From positions 60,853 to 124,852 of the forward strand of contig JANRJM010000003.1 of NCBI GenBank assembly GCA_033763975.1: DNA of 64,000 nucleotides. Direction: 5' to 3'. Shown here piece by piece: positions 34,868-44,122 of this stretch (the stretch's first letter is position 1; every line of letters starts with the position of its first letter). The DNA comes from Planctomycetota bacterium. GTDB lineage: Bacteria > Planctomycetota > Phycisphaerae > Phycisphaerales > UBA1924. The position numbers and the translations under genes were made by a program. A model generated the notes under the pieces. That model had not been told where the DNA came from. It saw nothing but the letters and a program-made list of their open reading frames with translations, and searched no databases.

Positions 34868-35892
34868 GACGCGTACCCCTTGGGGTGCGCCAGCATCCAG
34901 CGCCACGCCGAGGCGATCATCTCGTCGAGGCTCGTGACGCCCGGCGTCCAGCCCAGTTCGCGCGAGATGCGGGCGGGATCATTGAACACCACCGGCGGGT
35001 CGCCCGCGCGGCGCGCCTGCTCGACGACGCGGATGTCGCGCCCCGTGACGCGCCGGGCGGCGTCGATGATCTCGCGCACCGAGTACCCCCGTCCGATGCC
35101 GACGTTGTACGCGAGCAGCGTTCCGGGGCGCATCGCGTCGAGCACGCGGACGTGCGCATCGACCAGGTCTTCGACGTGCACGTAGTCGCGCACGCACGTG
35201 CCGTCGGGCGTGGGGTAGTCGGTGCCGAAGATCCCTACGTGCGGGCGCAGGCCCAGGGCCGCCTGCAGCACGACGGGCACCAGGTGCGTCTCGGGCGTGT
35301 GGTCCTCGCCCAGCAGCCCGGAGCGGTCGCTCCCGCAGACGTTGAAGTAGCGGAGCATCGCGCACGACCAGTCGCGGGCGGCGGGGCGCTCGGCGAAGTC
35401 GCGCAGCATCATCTCGCCGATGAGCTTCGTGCGTCCGTAGGGCGAGACGGGCGCCTGGGGGCAGTCTTCACGCACGGGGATCCGCTCGGGCGCGGGCTGC
35501 CCGTACGTCGAGCACGACGAGGAGAACACGAAGCGCGTCACGGGCGAGCGGGCCTGCTCGCACGCGCGCAGCACGCCGGCCAGCCCCGTGACGTTGTGGT
35601 GGTAGTACTCGAGCGGGTTGTCGACCGACTCGCCCACGTACGCGAGCGCGGCGAAGTGCATCACCGTGTCCACGCGGTGCTCGTCGAGCAGGCCCCGCAC
35701 GAACGCGCCGTCCGTCACGTCGCCCCGGACGAATGTCAGGCGCCCCGGGTGCGCCCCCTTCAGCAGTTCCATCGCGCGGGCGTGCCCGCGGAAGAGATTG
35801 TCCACCGACACCACCGTCCGCCCGTCGCGCAGCAACCGCTGCACGGCGTGCGACCCGATGTACCCCGCCCCGCCTGTCACCAGAATCGACAT
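34864..35892 (-). CDS. galE: UDP-glucose 4-epimerase
   Basis: A 342-residue cytoplasmic SDR enzyme interconverting UDP-glucose and UDP-galactose. NAD-binding ILVTGGAGYIGSHAVQRLL at the N-terminus, VMHFAALAYVGESVDNPLEY, catalytic Ser in FVFSSSCSTYGQP, and Tyr-x3-Lys in SPYGRTKLIGEMML near residue 150. Then LRYFNVCGSD and the GalE-specific GTCVRDYVHVEDL. Length is standard. No Shine-Dalgarno is seen. TACGCT lies six nt before the ATG (35899-35904, minus strand), so this may be a leaderless internal promoter in the operon begun by tatD. Confidence 0.95.
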   Translation of the reverse strand: MSILVTGGAGYIGSHAVQRLLRDGRTVVSVDNLFRGHARAMELLKGAHPGRLTFVRGDVTDGAFVRGLLDEHRVDTVMHFAALAYVGESVDNPLEYYHHNVTGLAGVLRACEQARSPVTRFVFSSSCSTYGQPAPERIPVREDCPQAPVSPYGRTKLIGEMMLRDFAERPAARDWSCAMLRYFNVCGSDRSGLLGEDHTPETHLVPVVLQAALGLRPHVGIFGTDYPTPDGTCVRDYVHVEDLVDAHVRVLDAMRPGTLLAYNVGIGRGYSVREIIDAARRVTGRDIRVVEQARRAGDPPVVFNDPARISRELGWTPGVTSLDEMIASAWRWMLAHPKGYAS

Positions 35893-35916
35893 CCCGGGAG
35901 CGTAGGAAACCGCGCG

Positions 35917-37029
35917 TCAGGGACGCACTTCCCCGGAATTTCTCGCGCCCGCCCGCCCGGTCCGTTCCGCCTGGCCCGCCCGCCCCCAGCCGCCCATCGC
36001 CGGGGCGCCCCGGGCACGGATGATCGCGATCGCCACAGCCCCCACGACGATCATCGCCACCGACAGCCACTGCCCACGCGAGAGCCCGGCGATGCGCTGC
36101 ACCGCGAGGTGAGAATCCGGCAGGCGGATGAACTCCGTCAGCACCCGCACCACGCCGTAGAGGATGAGGAACCAGGCCCCCACCACGCCCGGGAGGCGCG
36201 GGCGTCGCCAGATCATCCAGAGCGCCGCCCCCGCCAGCAGGCCCTCCGTCGCGCCCTGGTAGAGCTGCGAGGGATGCCGCGCGGAGAGAAGCGGCGCGAG
36301 GTCGGCGGCGATCTCGCGGGCGCGGACGCCGCCGGATTGCAGCGCGCCCACGATCCGCTCGTACGTCTCGATGTCGGTCTGCTCCGTCGGCAGGCGGTAC
36401 TTCTCGAGCATCACGGACAGCGCCGCCTCCTGCCCGTCGGGCGCCTGCGGCGTGTACGCCTCCTGCGGGTAGCGCACGCTCCACCAGGGGGCCGCCTCGC
36501 CGGGCCCCGCGACGACCTTGCCGAGCAGTTCGCCGTTGATGAAGTTCGCCAGGCGTCCGAAGAGCAGCCCGGGCGTGCACGCGAGCGCGAACAAGTCCAG
36601 CACGTGCAGCACCGGCACGCGGGGGGTGGGCGCGCCGCCCGGCTCTCGCCCGGGGCGCGCGATGAGGAACGACGCGATGATGACCCCCGCGATCCCGCCG
36701 TGGCTCGCCATCCCGCCCTCGTTGAGGCGCAGCACGCCCCACCACGGGAACGACCCCGAGAAGTCCGCGAGCAAATCGGGCCTGTAGAACAGCACGTACC
36801 CCAGGCGCCCACCCACAAGCACCCCGCCGACGAGGTACACCATCGCGTCGGTCACGCGGTCGGGCGAGAGGGGCGTGATGCCCCGCCGGGCCATCCAGCG
36901 CATCCACAGCCACGCGACCACGAACCCCGCGACGTACGACAGCCCGTACCAGCGCAGCCCGAAGCCGGATCCCACGCGGAAGACGAACGGGCTGAGGTCG
37001 TGCAGGTACGCCGCCAGCGTGGTGCTCAT
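35917..37029 (-). CDS. lgt: Prolipoprotein diacylglyceryl transferase
   Basis: A 370-residue inner-membrane enzyme attaching diacylglycerol to the lipobox Cys of prolipoproteins. About seven membrane helices. The Lgt signature is GRLANFINGELLG near residue 160; also GFGLRWYGLSYVAGF near residue 25, GGMASHGGIAGVI, and HPSQLYQGATEGLL near residue 275. It is longer than E. coli Lgt (about 290): the extra length is a loop after the signature (residues about 180-260) and a Gly/Arg-rich C-terminus. The ATG at 37029 overlaps the tatD stop. The window encodes several lipoproteins that would need this enzyme. Confidence 0.94.
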   Translation of the reverse strand: MSTTLAAYLHDLSPFVFRVGSGFGLRWYGLSYVAGFVVAWLWMRWMARRGITPLSPDRVTDAMVYLVGGVLVGGRLGYVLFYRPDLLADFSGSFPWWGVLRLNEGGMASHGGIAGVIIASFLIARPGREPGGAPTPRVPVLHVLDLFALACTPGLLFGRLANFINGELLGKVVAGPGEAAPWWSVRYPQEAYTPQAPDGQEAALSVMLEKYRLPTEQTDIETYERIVGALQSGGVRAREIAADLAPLLSARHPSQLYQGATEGLLAGAALWMIWRRPRLPGVVGAWFLILYGVVRVLTEFIRLPDSHLAVQRIAGLSRGQWLSVAMIVVGAVAIAIIRARGAPAMGGWGRAGQAERTGRAGARNSGEVRP

Positions 37030-37877
37030 GCGCCCCGGCCCTCCCCGCCCGACGCGTGCCCCGCCCAGCCCGCACGGGACGCGCCCCGGACGCCGAAGAA
37101 CCGCGCGGTCGTCTCGTTCACCTCTTCGTGCAGCGCCTCGAACGACACGCCCCGCACCTCCGCGAGGCGCCGGGCCGTGAGCGCACACATCGACGGGCGG
37201 CACGGGCGCTCGGTCCGGCGGGGCTCGGGGCTGAGGAACGGCGCGTCGGTCTCGACCATGAACCGCCCCGCGGGCACCAGCGCCGCCGCCTCGCGCACCT
37301 CGCCCGCGTTGCGGTACGTCAGCACGCCCGTGAAACTCACGCTCGCGCCGAAGTCGAGCAGCAGCCGCATGTCCGCGGGCGAACCCGTGAAGCAGTGAAA
37401 CACCATCCTCGTCGCGTCCAGCCCGCTCGCACGCAGCATCGGGATGAGATCCGCGAACGCCTCGCGGCAGTGCAGCACGATCGGCTTCTCGATCCCCTCG
37501 CGACGGCACTGCGCGATGAACGCGAGCTGCTCTTCCAGCACCTGGCGCTGCACGTCGCGCGGCGGCGTTTCGTAATGGTTGTCGAGCCCGAGTTCACCCC
37601 ACGCCACGCACTTTTCGTCGCGCGCAACCTCGCGGAGCACGCCCCAGTCGTGCGGTCCTTCGTCGCTGTACAGCGGGTGCACGCCCGCGCTGCACCAGAC
37701 GTTCGGGTGCAACCGGGCGATCGCCCGCGCCGCCACCGCGTCCGGGTGTGTTGTGGAGATCGTGATGCACCCGTCCACGCCCGCCGCGGCGGCGTCGCGC
37801 AGCACGCCCGCGACCCCGCCCGGGAAGCGGTCCGGGCCGAAATCCGGGAACGTCAGGTGGCAGTGCGTGTCGATCAC
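37026..37877 (-). CDS. tatD: TatD-family metal-dependent hydrolase/DNase
   Basis: A 283-residue TIM-barrel hydrolase. The N-terminal DTHCHL gives the first two metal-binding His. CVAWGELGLDNHY carries a metal-binding Glu. PIVLHCREAFADLIP and VFHCFTGSPADMRLLLDFG carry further His ligands, and FMVETDAPFLSP the Asp. Members remove nucleotides from DNA 3' ends or act as deacylases. I choose GTG 37877: it puts IDTHCHL at the N-terminus as in the family and has TACCCT five nt upstream. GTG 37946 would add 23 residues with no family match. First gene of the operon with lgt. Confidence 0.9.
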   Translation of the reverse strand: MIDTHCHLTFPDFGPDRFPGGVAGVLRDAAAAGVDGCITISTTHPDAVAARAIARLHPNVWCSAGVHPLYSDEGPHDWGVLREVARDEKCVAWGELGLDNHYETPPRDVQRQVLEEQLAFIAQCRREGIEKPIVLHCREAFADLIPMLRASGLDATRMVFHCFTGSPADMRLLLDFGASVSFTGVLTYRNAGEVREAAALVPAGRFMVETDAPFLSPEPRRTERPCRPSMCALTARRLAEVRGVSFEALHEEVNETTARFFGVRGASRAGWAGHASGGEGRGA

Positions 37878-37989
37878 GGGCGAGGGTACGTCGGTTACCG
37901 CGGGGACCGGGCGCACGCAGGGCCCCGTACACTGGCGCGTTCGCACGCCGCCTCGTCAAGCGGAACCGAGACGGCACGGAGACCACAGC

Positions 37990-39663
37990 ATGAGGTGGAT
38001 TGCGTCGGCGCGGCTCGGTGTGGCGCGGCTCGGTGTGGCGCGGCTCGGTGTGGCGCGGCTCGGTGTGGCGCGGCTCAGAGTGCGCAGGACCCCTGGCCTG
38101 CTGGTCGCGGGGCTGCTGGCGCTGGCGGCCCCGGGGGCGTGGGCGCAGGAGTCGCGTTCTCCGCCCGCGCCAACATCGCCGGCACCGGCATCGCCCGCTC
38201 TGCCGGCAGTCCTCGATCCCACGCCGCAGGAAGAGACACAGTCCGACCGGTGGTACTCGCTGGAGATGATGGGCGCCAAGGCCGGCTGGATGCGTACGTC
38301 GCGCTCCCGCACGGACGGCCGCCTGACGTCGCGCTCGGTGCTGCGCGTGGAAGCCTCGCGGGGCGCGCAGGGCGCGGTCACCATGCACATGGAGAGCGAG
38401 TTCGTGGAGACGCCCGAGGGCGCCCCGGTCGCCATGCGGCGCGTGCAGCGCCTGGGCGCGACCGACGTCGTGCAGTCGTACGTCTTCCGCGAGCAGGACG
38501 TCGAGATGACCAGCACGCAGAGCGGGCAGACGACAACGACGACCCTTCCCAGGCCCGAGGGCGCGTGGCTGACCCCGGCCGCCGCCGAGCAGTTCGTCCG
38601 CCAGCGCTTCAAGTCCGGGGCGAAGGAGATCTCGGTGCGGACGATCTCGCCCGAGTACGGGATGACGCCGGTCACGATCACCCGTCGTCTCGACGGACGC
38701 GAGCGGATCGCGGCGATGGGGCGCGACCTCGACGCCGTCCGCTGGCGCGTCGAGAACACGATCGCCCCGCAGCTCGCGTCGACCGAGTGGACCGACGAAG
38801 AGGGCGAGCTGGTGCGATCGGTGACGCCGCTGGGCCCGCTGACGCTGACGATGACGGCGTCGACACGCGACGCGGCGCTCGCGCGCTCGGGCACGCCCGC
38901 CCCCGAGGCGATGGTCAGCACGTTCGTGAAGGGCTCGCGCCAGATCGCGAACCCGCGGCGCGTGCGCCGGGCGTCGTACGTCCTCAGCCTCGCCGACGGG
39001 CGGATCGACGACCTGCCCTCCGCCGGGATGCAGCAGGTGACGCGCCTCGACGAGCGCCGGGTGCGCGTCGATGTCGAGGTGGGGCGCTCCACGGCGGCCA
39101 CGCCCGCCGAACTGACCCCGCGCGCACGCGCCACCTATCTCGCCTCCACCACGCTCTGCCGCGCCGACGACGAGGTGATCAAGGAACTGGCGGCCCGGGG
39201 CGTGCAGGGCGCCGGCGAGTCGGCGGCCGACCGCGCCGAGGCGCTGCGGCGCCTCGTGAACAGGCACATCAAGCGCAAGACACTGGACGTGGGCTTCGCC
39301 ACCGCCTCGGAGGTCGCGCGCCGGCGCGAGGGGGACTGCTCGGAGCACGGCGTGCTGCTCGCGGCGCTGCTGCGGGCCGAGGGCATCCCCTCGCGCGTCG
39401 TCGCGGGGCTCATCTACGCCGACGAGTTCGCCGGCGCCACCGACATCTTCGGCTATCACATGTGGACGCAGGCGCTCGTCGAGATCAACGGCGAGCCGCG
39501 CTGGATCGACCTCGACGCCACCTTTCCCGCCGGCATCCCCGCCGACGCGACGCACATCGCGCTGGACCTGTCGGCGCTGACCGACGAGGATCCCACCGCC
39601 GGGCTGATGAGCGTCGCGAGCGTGATGGGTCGGCTGTCGATCGAGGTGGAGAAGACCGAATGA
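37990..39663 (+). CDS. Exported transglutaminase-like protein with repeat in the signal region
   Basis: A 557-residue protein. The C-terminal domain (residues about 430-520) is a transglutaminase/protease-like fold: Cys in RREGDCSEHGVLLAALLRAE, His in FGYHMWTQALVEI, Asp in WIDLDATFP, the full Cys-His-Asp triad. The central part is beta-rich and not recognised. The N-terminus from ATG 37990 contains VARLG repeated (15-bp DNA unit, 38008-38082) before a normal signal peptide, RRTPGLLVAGLLALAAPGAW. A GTG at 38080 would start directly at that peptide, but only 37990 has a GGAG nearby. The stop overlaps nnrD (ATGA). Confidence 0.85.
   Translation: MRWIASARLGVARLGVARLGVARLGVARLRVRRTPGLLVAGLLALAAPGAWAQESRSPPAPTSPAPASPALPAVLDPTPQEETQSDRWYSLEMMGAKAGWMRTSRSRTDGRLTSRSVLRVEASRGAQGAVTMHMESEFVETPEGAPVAMRRVQRLGATDVVQSYVFREQDVEMTSTQSGQTTTTTLPRPEGAWLTPAAAEQFVRQRFKSGAKEISVRTISPEYGMTPVTITRRLDGRERIAAMGRDLDAVRWRVENTIAPQLASTEWTDEEGELVRSVTPLGPLTLTMTASTRDAALARSGTPAPEAMVSTFVKGSRQIANPRRVRRASYVLSLADGRIDDLPSAGMQQVTRLDERRVRVDVEVGRSTAATPAELTPRARATYLASTTLCRADDEVIKELAARGVQGAGESAADRAEALRRLVNRHIKRKTLDVGFATASEVARRREGDCSEHGVLLAALLRAEGIPSRVVAGLIYADEFAGATDIFGYHMWTQALVEINGEPRWIDLDATFPAGIPADATHIALDLSALTDEDPTAGLMSVASVMGRLSIEVEKTE
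38008..38082 (+). repeat. 15-bp tandem repeat (five units) inside a signal-peptide region
   Basis: Unit GCGCGGCTCGGTGTG occurs four times exactly and a fifth time with changes (GCGCGGCTCAGAGTG). It encodes VARLG repeats in the n-region of the transglutaminase-like protein and keeps the frame. Confidence 0.92.
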
Positions 39664-40601
39664 CCGGCGACGCGCACGCGCCGGTGCCGGCGCTGCTCCC
39701 GGCGCGCGACCCCGACGGGCACAAGGGCACGTTCGGCACGGTGCTCGTGGTCGGGGGCTGCTGCGCCGATCGGCGATGGATGGCCGGGGCGCCCACGCTC
39801 GCGGCGCTCGGGGCGCTCCGGGCCGGCGCGGGGCTCGTGCGCGTGCTCGCGCCCGACCGCGTGCTGCCGCACGTCATCGGCGCCTGCCCCGCCGCCGTCG
39901 GCTACGCGATGCCCACCGACCTCGACGGCGACGTCTCGGCGAGCGACGCCGCCGAAGCCTTCGACCGTGCGGCGGACGGCGCCGACGCCATCGTCATCGG
40001 CCCCGGGCTGGGCCCCGGGCCCGGCACGGCGGCCGTGGCCCTGCGGGGCGTGCAGCGCGACGACATCCCGATCGTCGTCGACGCCGACGCGCTCAACGCG
40101 CTCGCCCAGACTCCGGACCTGTTCCGCGACCTGCGCGCCCGGGCCATCTTCACCCCCCACCCCGGCGAGTTCGCCCGCCTCGCGTCCGCCCTGCGCATCA
40201 CGCACAGCGCCACCAACCCCCGCACGCGCGTCGCGGCGTGCCAGGCCCTCGCCCAGCGCCTCGGCTGCGTCTGCGTCCTCAAGGGCGCGGGCACCGTCGT
40301 CGGCGATGCCATCCGCGCCTGGACGTGCGGGCACCGAACCCCCGTGCTCGGCACCGGCGGCACGGGCGACGTGCTCGCCGGGCTCCTCGGCGGGCTGCTC
40401 GCGCAGTTCGCCGGCTCCCCGCACGCACTCTCGCTCGTCGACCTCGCCAGCGCGGGCGTCGAGGCGCACGCGCGCGCGGGCGAACGCTGGACGGCCCGGC
40501 ACGGCGCCGACGCCGGCATGCTCCCCACCGAACTCGCCGACGAACTCCCCGGCGCGCTCGCGGAACTTCGCGCGCCTACTCGTCGATCCGGCGCGGCGTG
40601 A
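39660..40601 (+). CDS. nnrD: ADP/ATP-dependent NAD(P)H-hydrate dehydratase
   Basis: A 313-residue YjeF_C (ribokinase-like) enzyme dehydrating S-NAD(P)HX with ADP or ATP. Signatures: DGHKGTFGTVLVVGGCC near residue 20, LAALGALRAGAGLVRVLAP, IVIGPGLGPGPGT, PIVVDADALNAL, IFTPHPGEFARL, VCVLKGAGTVVGD and LGTGGTGDVLAGLLGG with the catalytic Asp. It completes the NAD(P)HX repair pair with nnrE at 26719, 12 kb away. Translationally coupled to the transglutaminase-like gene. Its 3' end overlaps the convergent pilin-like gene by 26 bp. Confidence 0.94.
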   Translation: MTGDAHAPVPALLPARDPDGHKGTFGTVLVVGGCCADRRWMAGAPTLAALGALRAGAGLVRVLAPDRVLPHVIGACPAAVGYAMPTDLDGDVSASDAAEAFDRAADGADAIVIGPGLGPGPGTAAVALRGVQRDDIPIVVDADALNALAQTPDLFRDLRARAIFTPHPGEFARLASALRITHSATNPRTRVAACQALAQRLGCVCVLKGAGTVVGDAIRAWTCGHRTPVLGTGGTGDVLAGLLGGLLAQFAGSPHALSLVDLASAGVEAHARAGERWTARHGADAGMLPTELADELPGALAELRAPTRRSGAA

Positions 40602-41205
40602 CGGTCGTCACCAGCCGGATGGTCGGCGTCTCGAGGTTCGCGTGGAAGCCCGCGTCCTGGTAATCGTTGGGCTTCACCGTGATGTCCACCGTCGCCCGGC
40701 GCAGACGAGGCCCGACGTCGTACTCGAGCACGAAGCTCGCGCCCGTGACCCCGGCCAGCAGCGGGCGCTCCACCGGCGTGCCCGGCACGTCGCTCACCAC
40801 GTCCGTCTGCACGTACCACAGCTCGTACGGCCCGCGCTGCGGGTCCGACTGGTCCCGGCGCTCGAGCCGGATGACCCGGCGGTTGCCCGCCCCGTCGTTG
40901 AACGACTCGAACTCGATGAAGGTCGAGACCACCGGGTTCTGCGCGGGGTCGAGGACGTCCTCGGGGTAGGGCCCGAACTGCTCGCCCGTCCTGATCATCG
41001 TCGACGTGCGCGCCATCACCATCCGCGCGATGACGTTCGTGCTCGCCCCTTCGGTCGTGATCTTGTACGCCCGGTACGAGGTGTCCAGCGCCGTGAACGT
41101 CGCTGTCAGCAGCGTCGCCGTGATCGTCAGGGCGATCAGCATCTCGATCAGGCTGAACCCGCGGCGGCCCCGCGGGGCCCGCAGGCCCGGCTTCAGTACG
41201 ACCAT
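40576..41205 (-). CDS. Prepilin-type protein (PilW/GspJ-like)
   Basis: A 209-residue protein with a class III prepilin leader: RRGFSLIEMLIALTITATLL, with cleavage between Gly and Phe and Glu at +5. The rest is beta-rich (RVIRLERRDQSDPQRGPYEL, YDVGPRLRRATVDITVKPND) and resembles minor pseudopilins of the PulJ/PilW type. It would sit at the tip or in the shaft of a pilus or pseudopilus. The start overlaps the stop of the large PilX-like gene by 13 bp. Last gene of the pilus operon. Confidence 0.85.
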   Translation of the reverse strand: MVVLKPGLRAPRGRRGFSLIEMLIALTITATLLTATFTALDTSYRAYKITTEGASTNVIARMVMARTSTMIRTGEQFGPYPEDVLDPAQNPVVSTFIEFESFNDGAGNRRVIRLERRDQSDPQRGPYELWYVQTDVVSDVPGTPVERPLLAGVTGASFVLEYDVGPRLRRATVDITVKPNDYQDAGFHANLETPTIRLVTTVTPRRIDE

Positions 41206-44057
41206 GCGTGGTACCCCTCTCGATAGGTGCCCGCCACCGGCTCCATCCGCATCGGGAGCATGATCCCGTCCGGCAGCGTCAGGTTGGGATCAAACCGCAG
41301 CACGATCCGCCCCAGCCCGTAGAACGGCACCGCCACCCCGCCCGTCGGCTGGGGCTGGTCGGGCGCCACATCGGGCAGCCCGTCCCCGTCGGTGTCCCAG
41401 CCCACGATCTTCTGCCCGCCCACCACCGGCAGCGTGGCGGGATCCATGGATTCCTGGTCGCCGTCGGCCGGGCCGAAGTACCCGATCGTCGAGTTGAACC
41501 CCGCGGGGTTGCCGATGGGCTGGCCCGTGGCGTCGACGAGCGGGTACGCCCCCATGGTGGGCGCGAAGGTCAGCATCAGCGAGCCGTCCACGGTGACCGT
41601 GCCGCGCGCGTCCATCACGCCCGCGATGATCGCGCCCGAGAGCTGCACGTTCTGATCGGGCGGGCTGTTGAAGTTGCCCAGGTCCACGGAGTAGTTGGGC
41701 AGCATCATCGACGACTTCTTGATCTCGTCGACGTCGGAGGCCTCGGGGTTCAAGGCCGCGCTGTCCGGGTCGTCGGGGTGCGACTGCGTGAAGCGCGTGG
41801 CCCCGGTGAACTGGATCTTGTTGCGCGACTGCGCGTAGAGCGCGGGCGTGTCCGACACGATCGAGCCCACGAACAGGCACCCGTGGAATCGGATGTTGTT
41901 CGAGTGGGCCCGCGTGTCCGTCACGCGCCTGCCGGCGATCACCAGCGGCTCGGGGAGCGAGGCGTACCCGGGGCGCCCCGTCTGCGTGCTGTCAAGGTCG
42001 GCCTTGTCCATCGGCGTCACCGCCATCAGCACGTTCTGCTGGGGGGGAATCGCCGACGCCGGGAGCATCGTCGGGTAGTTCGTGCCCCCGTACAGCACGC
42101 GCGGGTTCACCAGCGTCGGCACCCCGCCGGTCACCGTCGTCTTCCCGAACTCGCCCCACAGCACGTGCGCGTTGGTGGTGTCGGTGCGGACGTACGTCAC
42201 GCCGACGAACGTGCAGTTGACGAACAGCCCGTTGTTGCCCACCGGGATCTGCACGTCCTTGAAGACCATGTTGTAGTAGACGGGGCGGAAGTACACGTCG
42301 CTGTACGACGGGCTGTTGTACGGCATCTTCTCCCAGTACGCCGTGCTCGCGTTCGCGGGCAGGCTCGTCGCCTCGTCGATGGGATCGAGGCGCCGGAACC
42401 AGGGGGCGCTCTGGTCGGCGGGGCGCGGCGCGCTGTACGAGGCCAGCTGCGAGACGCTCACCCCGAGCTGGGTCGCGACCTGGTTGTCGAACGCCGCCCC
42501 GTCCGCCGCCGCCTGCAACGCCGTCCGCTGCCCCGTGAACACGCTCGTGTCCACCGGGGGGAGATCGGCGTCGGAGACGGCGTACGACGCCGCCGGGGCG
42601 CCCGACGGGGGCGTGACGGGCCCGCGCAGCGCGTCGCTCACCGAGCCCTGCCCGGATTCCCAGGCGCTCTTCGAGGTCGAGAACTTCATCCCGCCCGAGA
42701 CCTTGGCGTAGTAGTCGCGCCGGTCGATGAACCCGTCGCGGTACCCGAGCACGCGGTCGCGCCAGGCGCCCGTCGACGTGTCGACGTCGGCCATGAGTTC
42801 ACCGTCGTCCCACCGGCCGTTGCCGTTGGCGTCCACGAAGCCCCACACCCCGTTGCGGTTGCGGTCCGGACGGTTCGAGTCGATGAGCAGGGCGAGCTGG
42901 TCGTCGGCGGTGAACTCGGGGGTGAGCCCGGACGCCGGGGTGCCGGCGGTGAGCGCCGCGGAGAGCACGAGGCGCCCGTCGCCGTCGCGGTCGTAGTGCT
43001 TGAGGAAGATGTCGAACTCGTCGACGTAGCCGTCGCCGGTGACGTCGGTGAAGGCGTCGTCGGGCGCGCCGTCGCCGTCGTAGTCGCCCGCGCCGGAGGG
43101 GATCTGCGAGCCCTCGGTCGGATGCCCGGTGCGGAGGCGGTTGTCGCCGTCGACGTCGGTCGCCGCGATCGCCGCGAAAAGCGCCGCGAGCTTCTGGCCC
43201 AGCACGGAGTCGTCGATGCCCTGGAAGTCCGAGCGCAGCACGAGCGGGTCGCCGTTGTTGTACTGCGTGCCGGTGAAGCGCGAGCCGATGTCGCCCGTCA
43301 CCATCACGTTCGAGCCGATCATGACCCGGTTCGACGAGACGATCGCGTGCTTGACGGACTTCGACAGGCGGAAGTCCTGCGAGAGCGTGCGCGAGACGGG
43401 CTGCCCGTTGCGCGTGTACCCGAGGTCGTAGCCCGTCACGAAGACGCGCACCGACGTGCCGCCCACCAGCGGCGCGTACGTCACCATGTACGCCAGGGGC
43501 GGGTCCGCGTCGGGCGTGGGGCGCGCCTCGAGCGCCACCGCCGGCGTGAACACCCAGTGCGTCGCCTGGTACTCGCTCGTCGAGCCCGCCGGCGCGTTGC
43601 CCACCGTCGCGGCGCTCACGCCCAGGCTCAGCACGACGTCCTGGTCGAGCGCGTGCGCCTGCGCGATCGCCTCCGCCAGCCCGGCGGGCGTCCCCTGGTC
43701 CAGCCGCCCCGTGCGCGGGGGCAGCACGTTCACCGTGCCCAGCGGGCCCGTGTTCCCGGACCACAGGTTCCACGCGTACGCCGCGTTCACGTCGCTCCCC
43801 GAGATCACGAAGCGCGCGGCGGCCTCTTCCAGGCGCGCCGCCGCCACGCTCATGCCCGTCTCCGCCGCGCTCTGGGCGCGGCTCACGTGCAGGTGCGACG
43901 CCGCCGTCAGGATGTTCCCGCGGCTGGCGATCGCCATCGCCGTCGCCAGCGACCCGAACATCACGATGAACATCATCGCGAGCACCGCCGCCACGCCGCG
44001 CCTCGTTCGGCAGAGGCCCCGCAGCACGCCCCACGAGTTCCGCATCATCCTGCGCAT
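41193..44057 (-). CDS. Large PilX-like pilus-assembly protein with Ca-binding loops
   Basis: A 954-residue envelope protein. ATG 44057 has GGGAGG 6 nt upstream. The N-terminus is RRGVAAVLAMMFIVMFGSLATA, a single membrane helix as in PilX proteins but without the Gly-Phe-x4-Glu prepilin site. Residues about 315-415 hold a run of Asp-rich loops (DYDGDGAPDD, DVTGDGYVDEFD, DRDGDGRL, DANGNGRWDDGE). Another (DTDGDGLPDV) lies near residue 890. The remainder looks beta-rich and repetitive, with several NNIRFHGCLFVGSI-like strands. Placement between two prepilin genes suggests a pilus tip or adhesin role, possibly calcium dependent. I do not know the family of the main body. Confidence 0.8.
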   Translation of the reverse strand: MRRMMRNSWGVLRGLCRTRRGVAAVLAMMFIVMFGSLATAMAIASRGNILTAASHLHVSRAQSAAETGMSVAAARLEEAAARFVISGSDVNAAYAWNLWSGNTGPLGTVNVLPPRTGRLDQGTPAGLAEAIAQAHALDQDVVLSLGVSAATVGNAPAGSTSEYQATHWVFTPAVALEARPTPDADPPLAYMVTYAPLVGGTSVRVFVTGYDLGYTRNGQPVSRTLSQDFRLSKSVKHAIVSSNRVMIGSNVMVTGDIGSRFTGTQYNNGDPLVLRSDFQGIDDSVLGQKLAALFAAIAATDVDGDNRLRTGHPTEGSQIPSGAGDYDGDGAPDDAFTDVTGDGYVDEFDIFLKHYDRDGDGRLVLSAALTAGTPASGLTPEFTADDQLALLIDSNRPDRNRNGVWGFVDANGNGRWDDGELMADVDTSTGAWRDRVLGYRDGFIDRRDYYAKVSGGMKFSTSKSAWESGQGSVSDALRGPVTPPSGAPAASYAVSDADLPPVDTSVFTGQRTALQAAADGAAFDNQVATQLGVSVSQLASYSAPRPADQSAPWFRRLDPIDEATSLPANASTAYWEKMPYNSPSYSDVYFRPVYYNMVFKDVQIPVGNNGLFVNCTFVGVTYVRTDTTNAHVLWGEFGKTTVTGGVPTLVNPRVLYGGTNYPTMLPASAIPPQQNVLMAVTPMDKADLDSTQTGRPGYASLPEPLVIAGRRVTDTRAHSNNIRFHGCLFVGSIVSDTPALYAQSRNKIQFTGATRFTQSHPDDPDSAALNPEASDVDEIKKSSMMLPNYSVDLGNFNSPPDQNVQLSGAIIAGVMDARGTVTVDGSLMLTFAPTMGAYPLVDATGQPIGNPAGFNSTIGYFGPADGDQESMDPATLPVVGGQKIVGWDTDGDGLPDVAPDQPQPTGGVAVPFYGLGRIVLRFDPNLTLPDGIMLPMRMEPVAGTYREGYHAWSY

Positions 44058-44122
44058 CGCTTGCCTCCCCACTCCGCCGCGCACGCCCTGTCGCCCCGCC
44101 ACGCCCGCGCCCGCCCCGATGC

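Noticed and set aside
38008..38082. Tandem repeat considered as a small CRISPR array
   Set aside because: Units are directly adjacent with no spacers, lie within a coding region and no cas genes are nearby.
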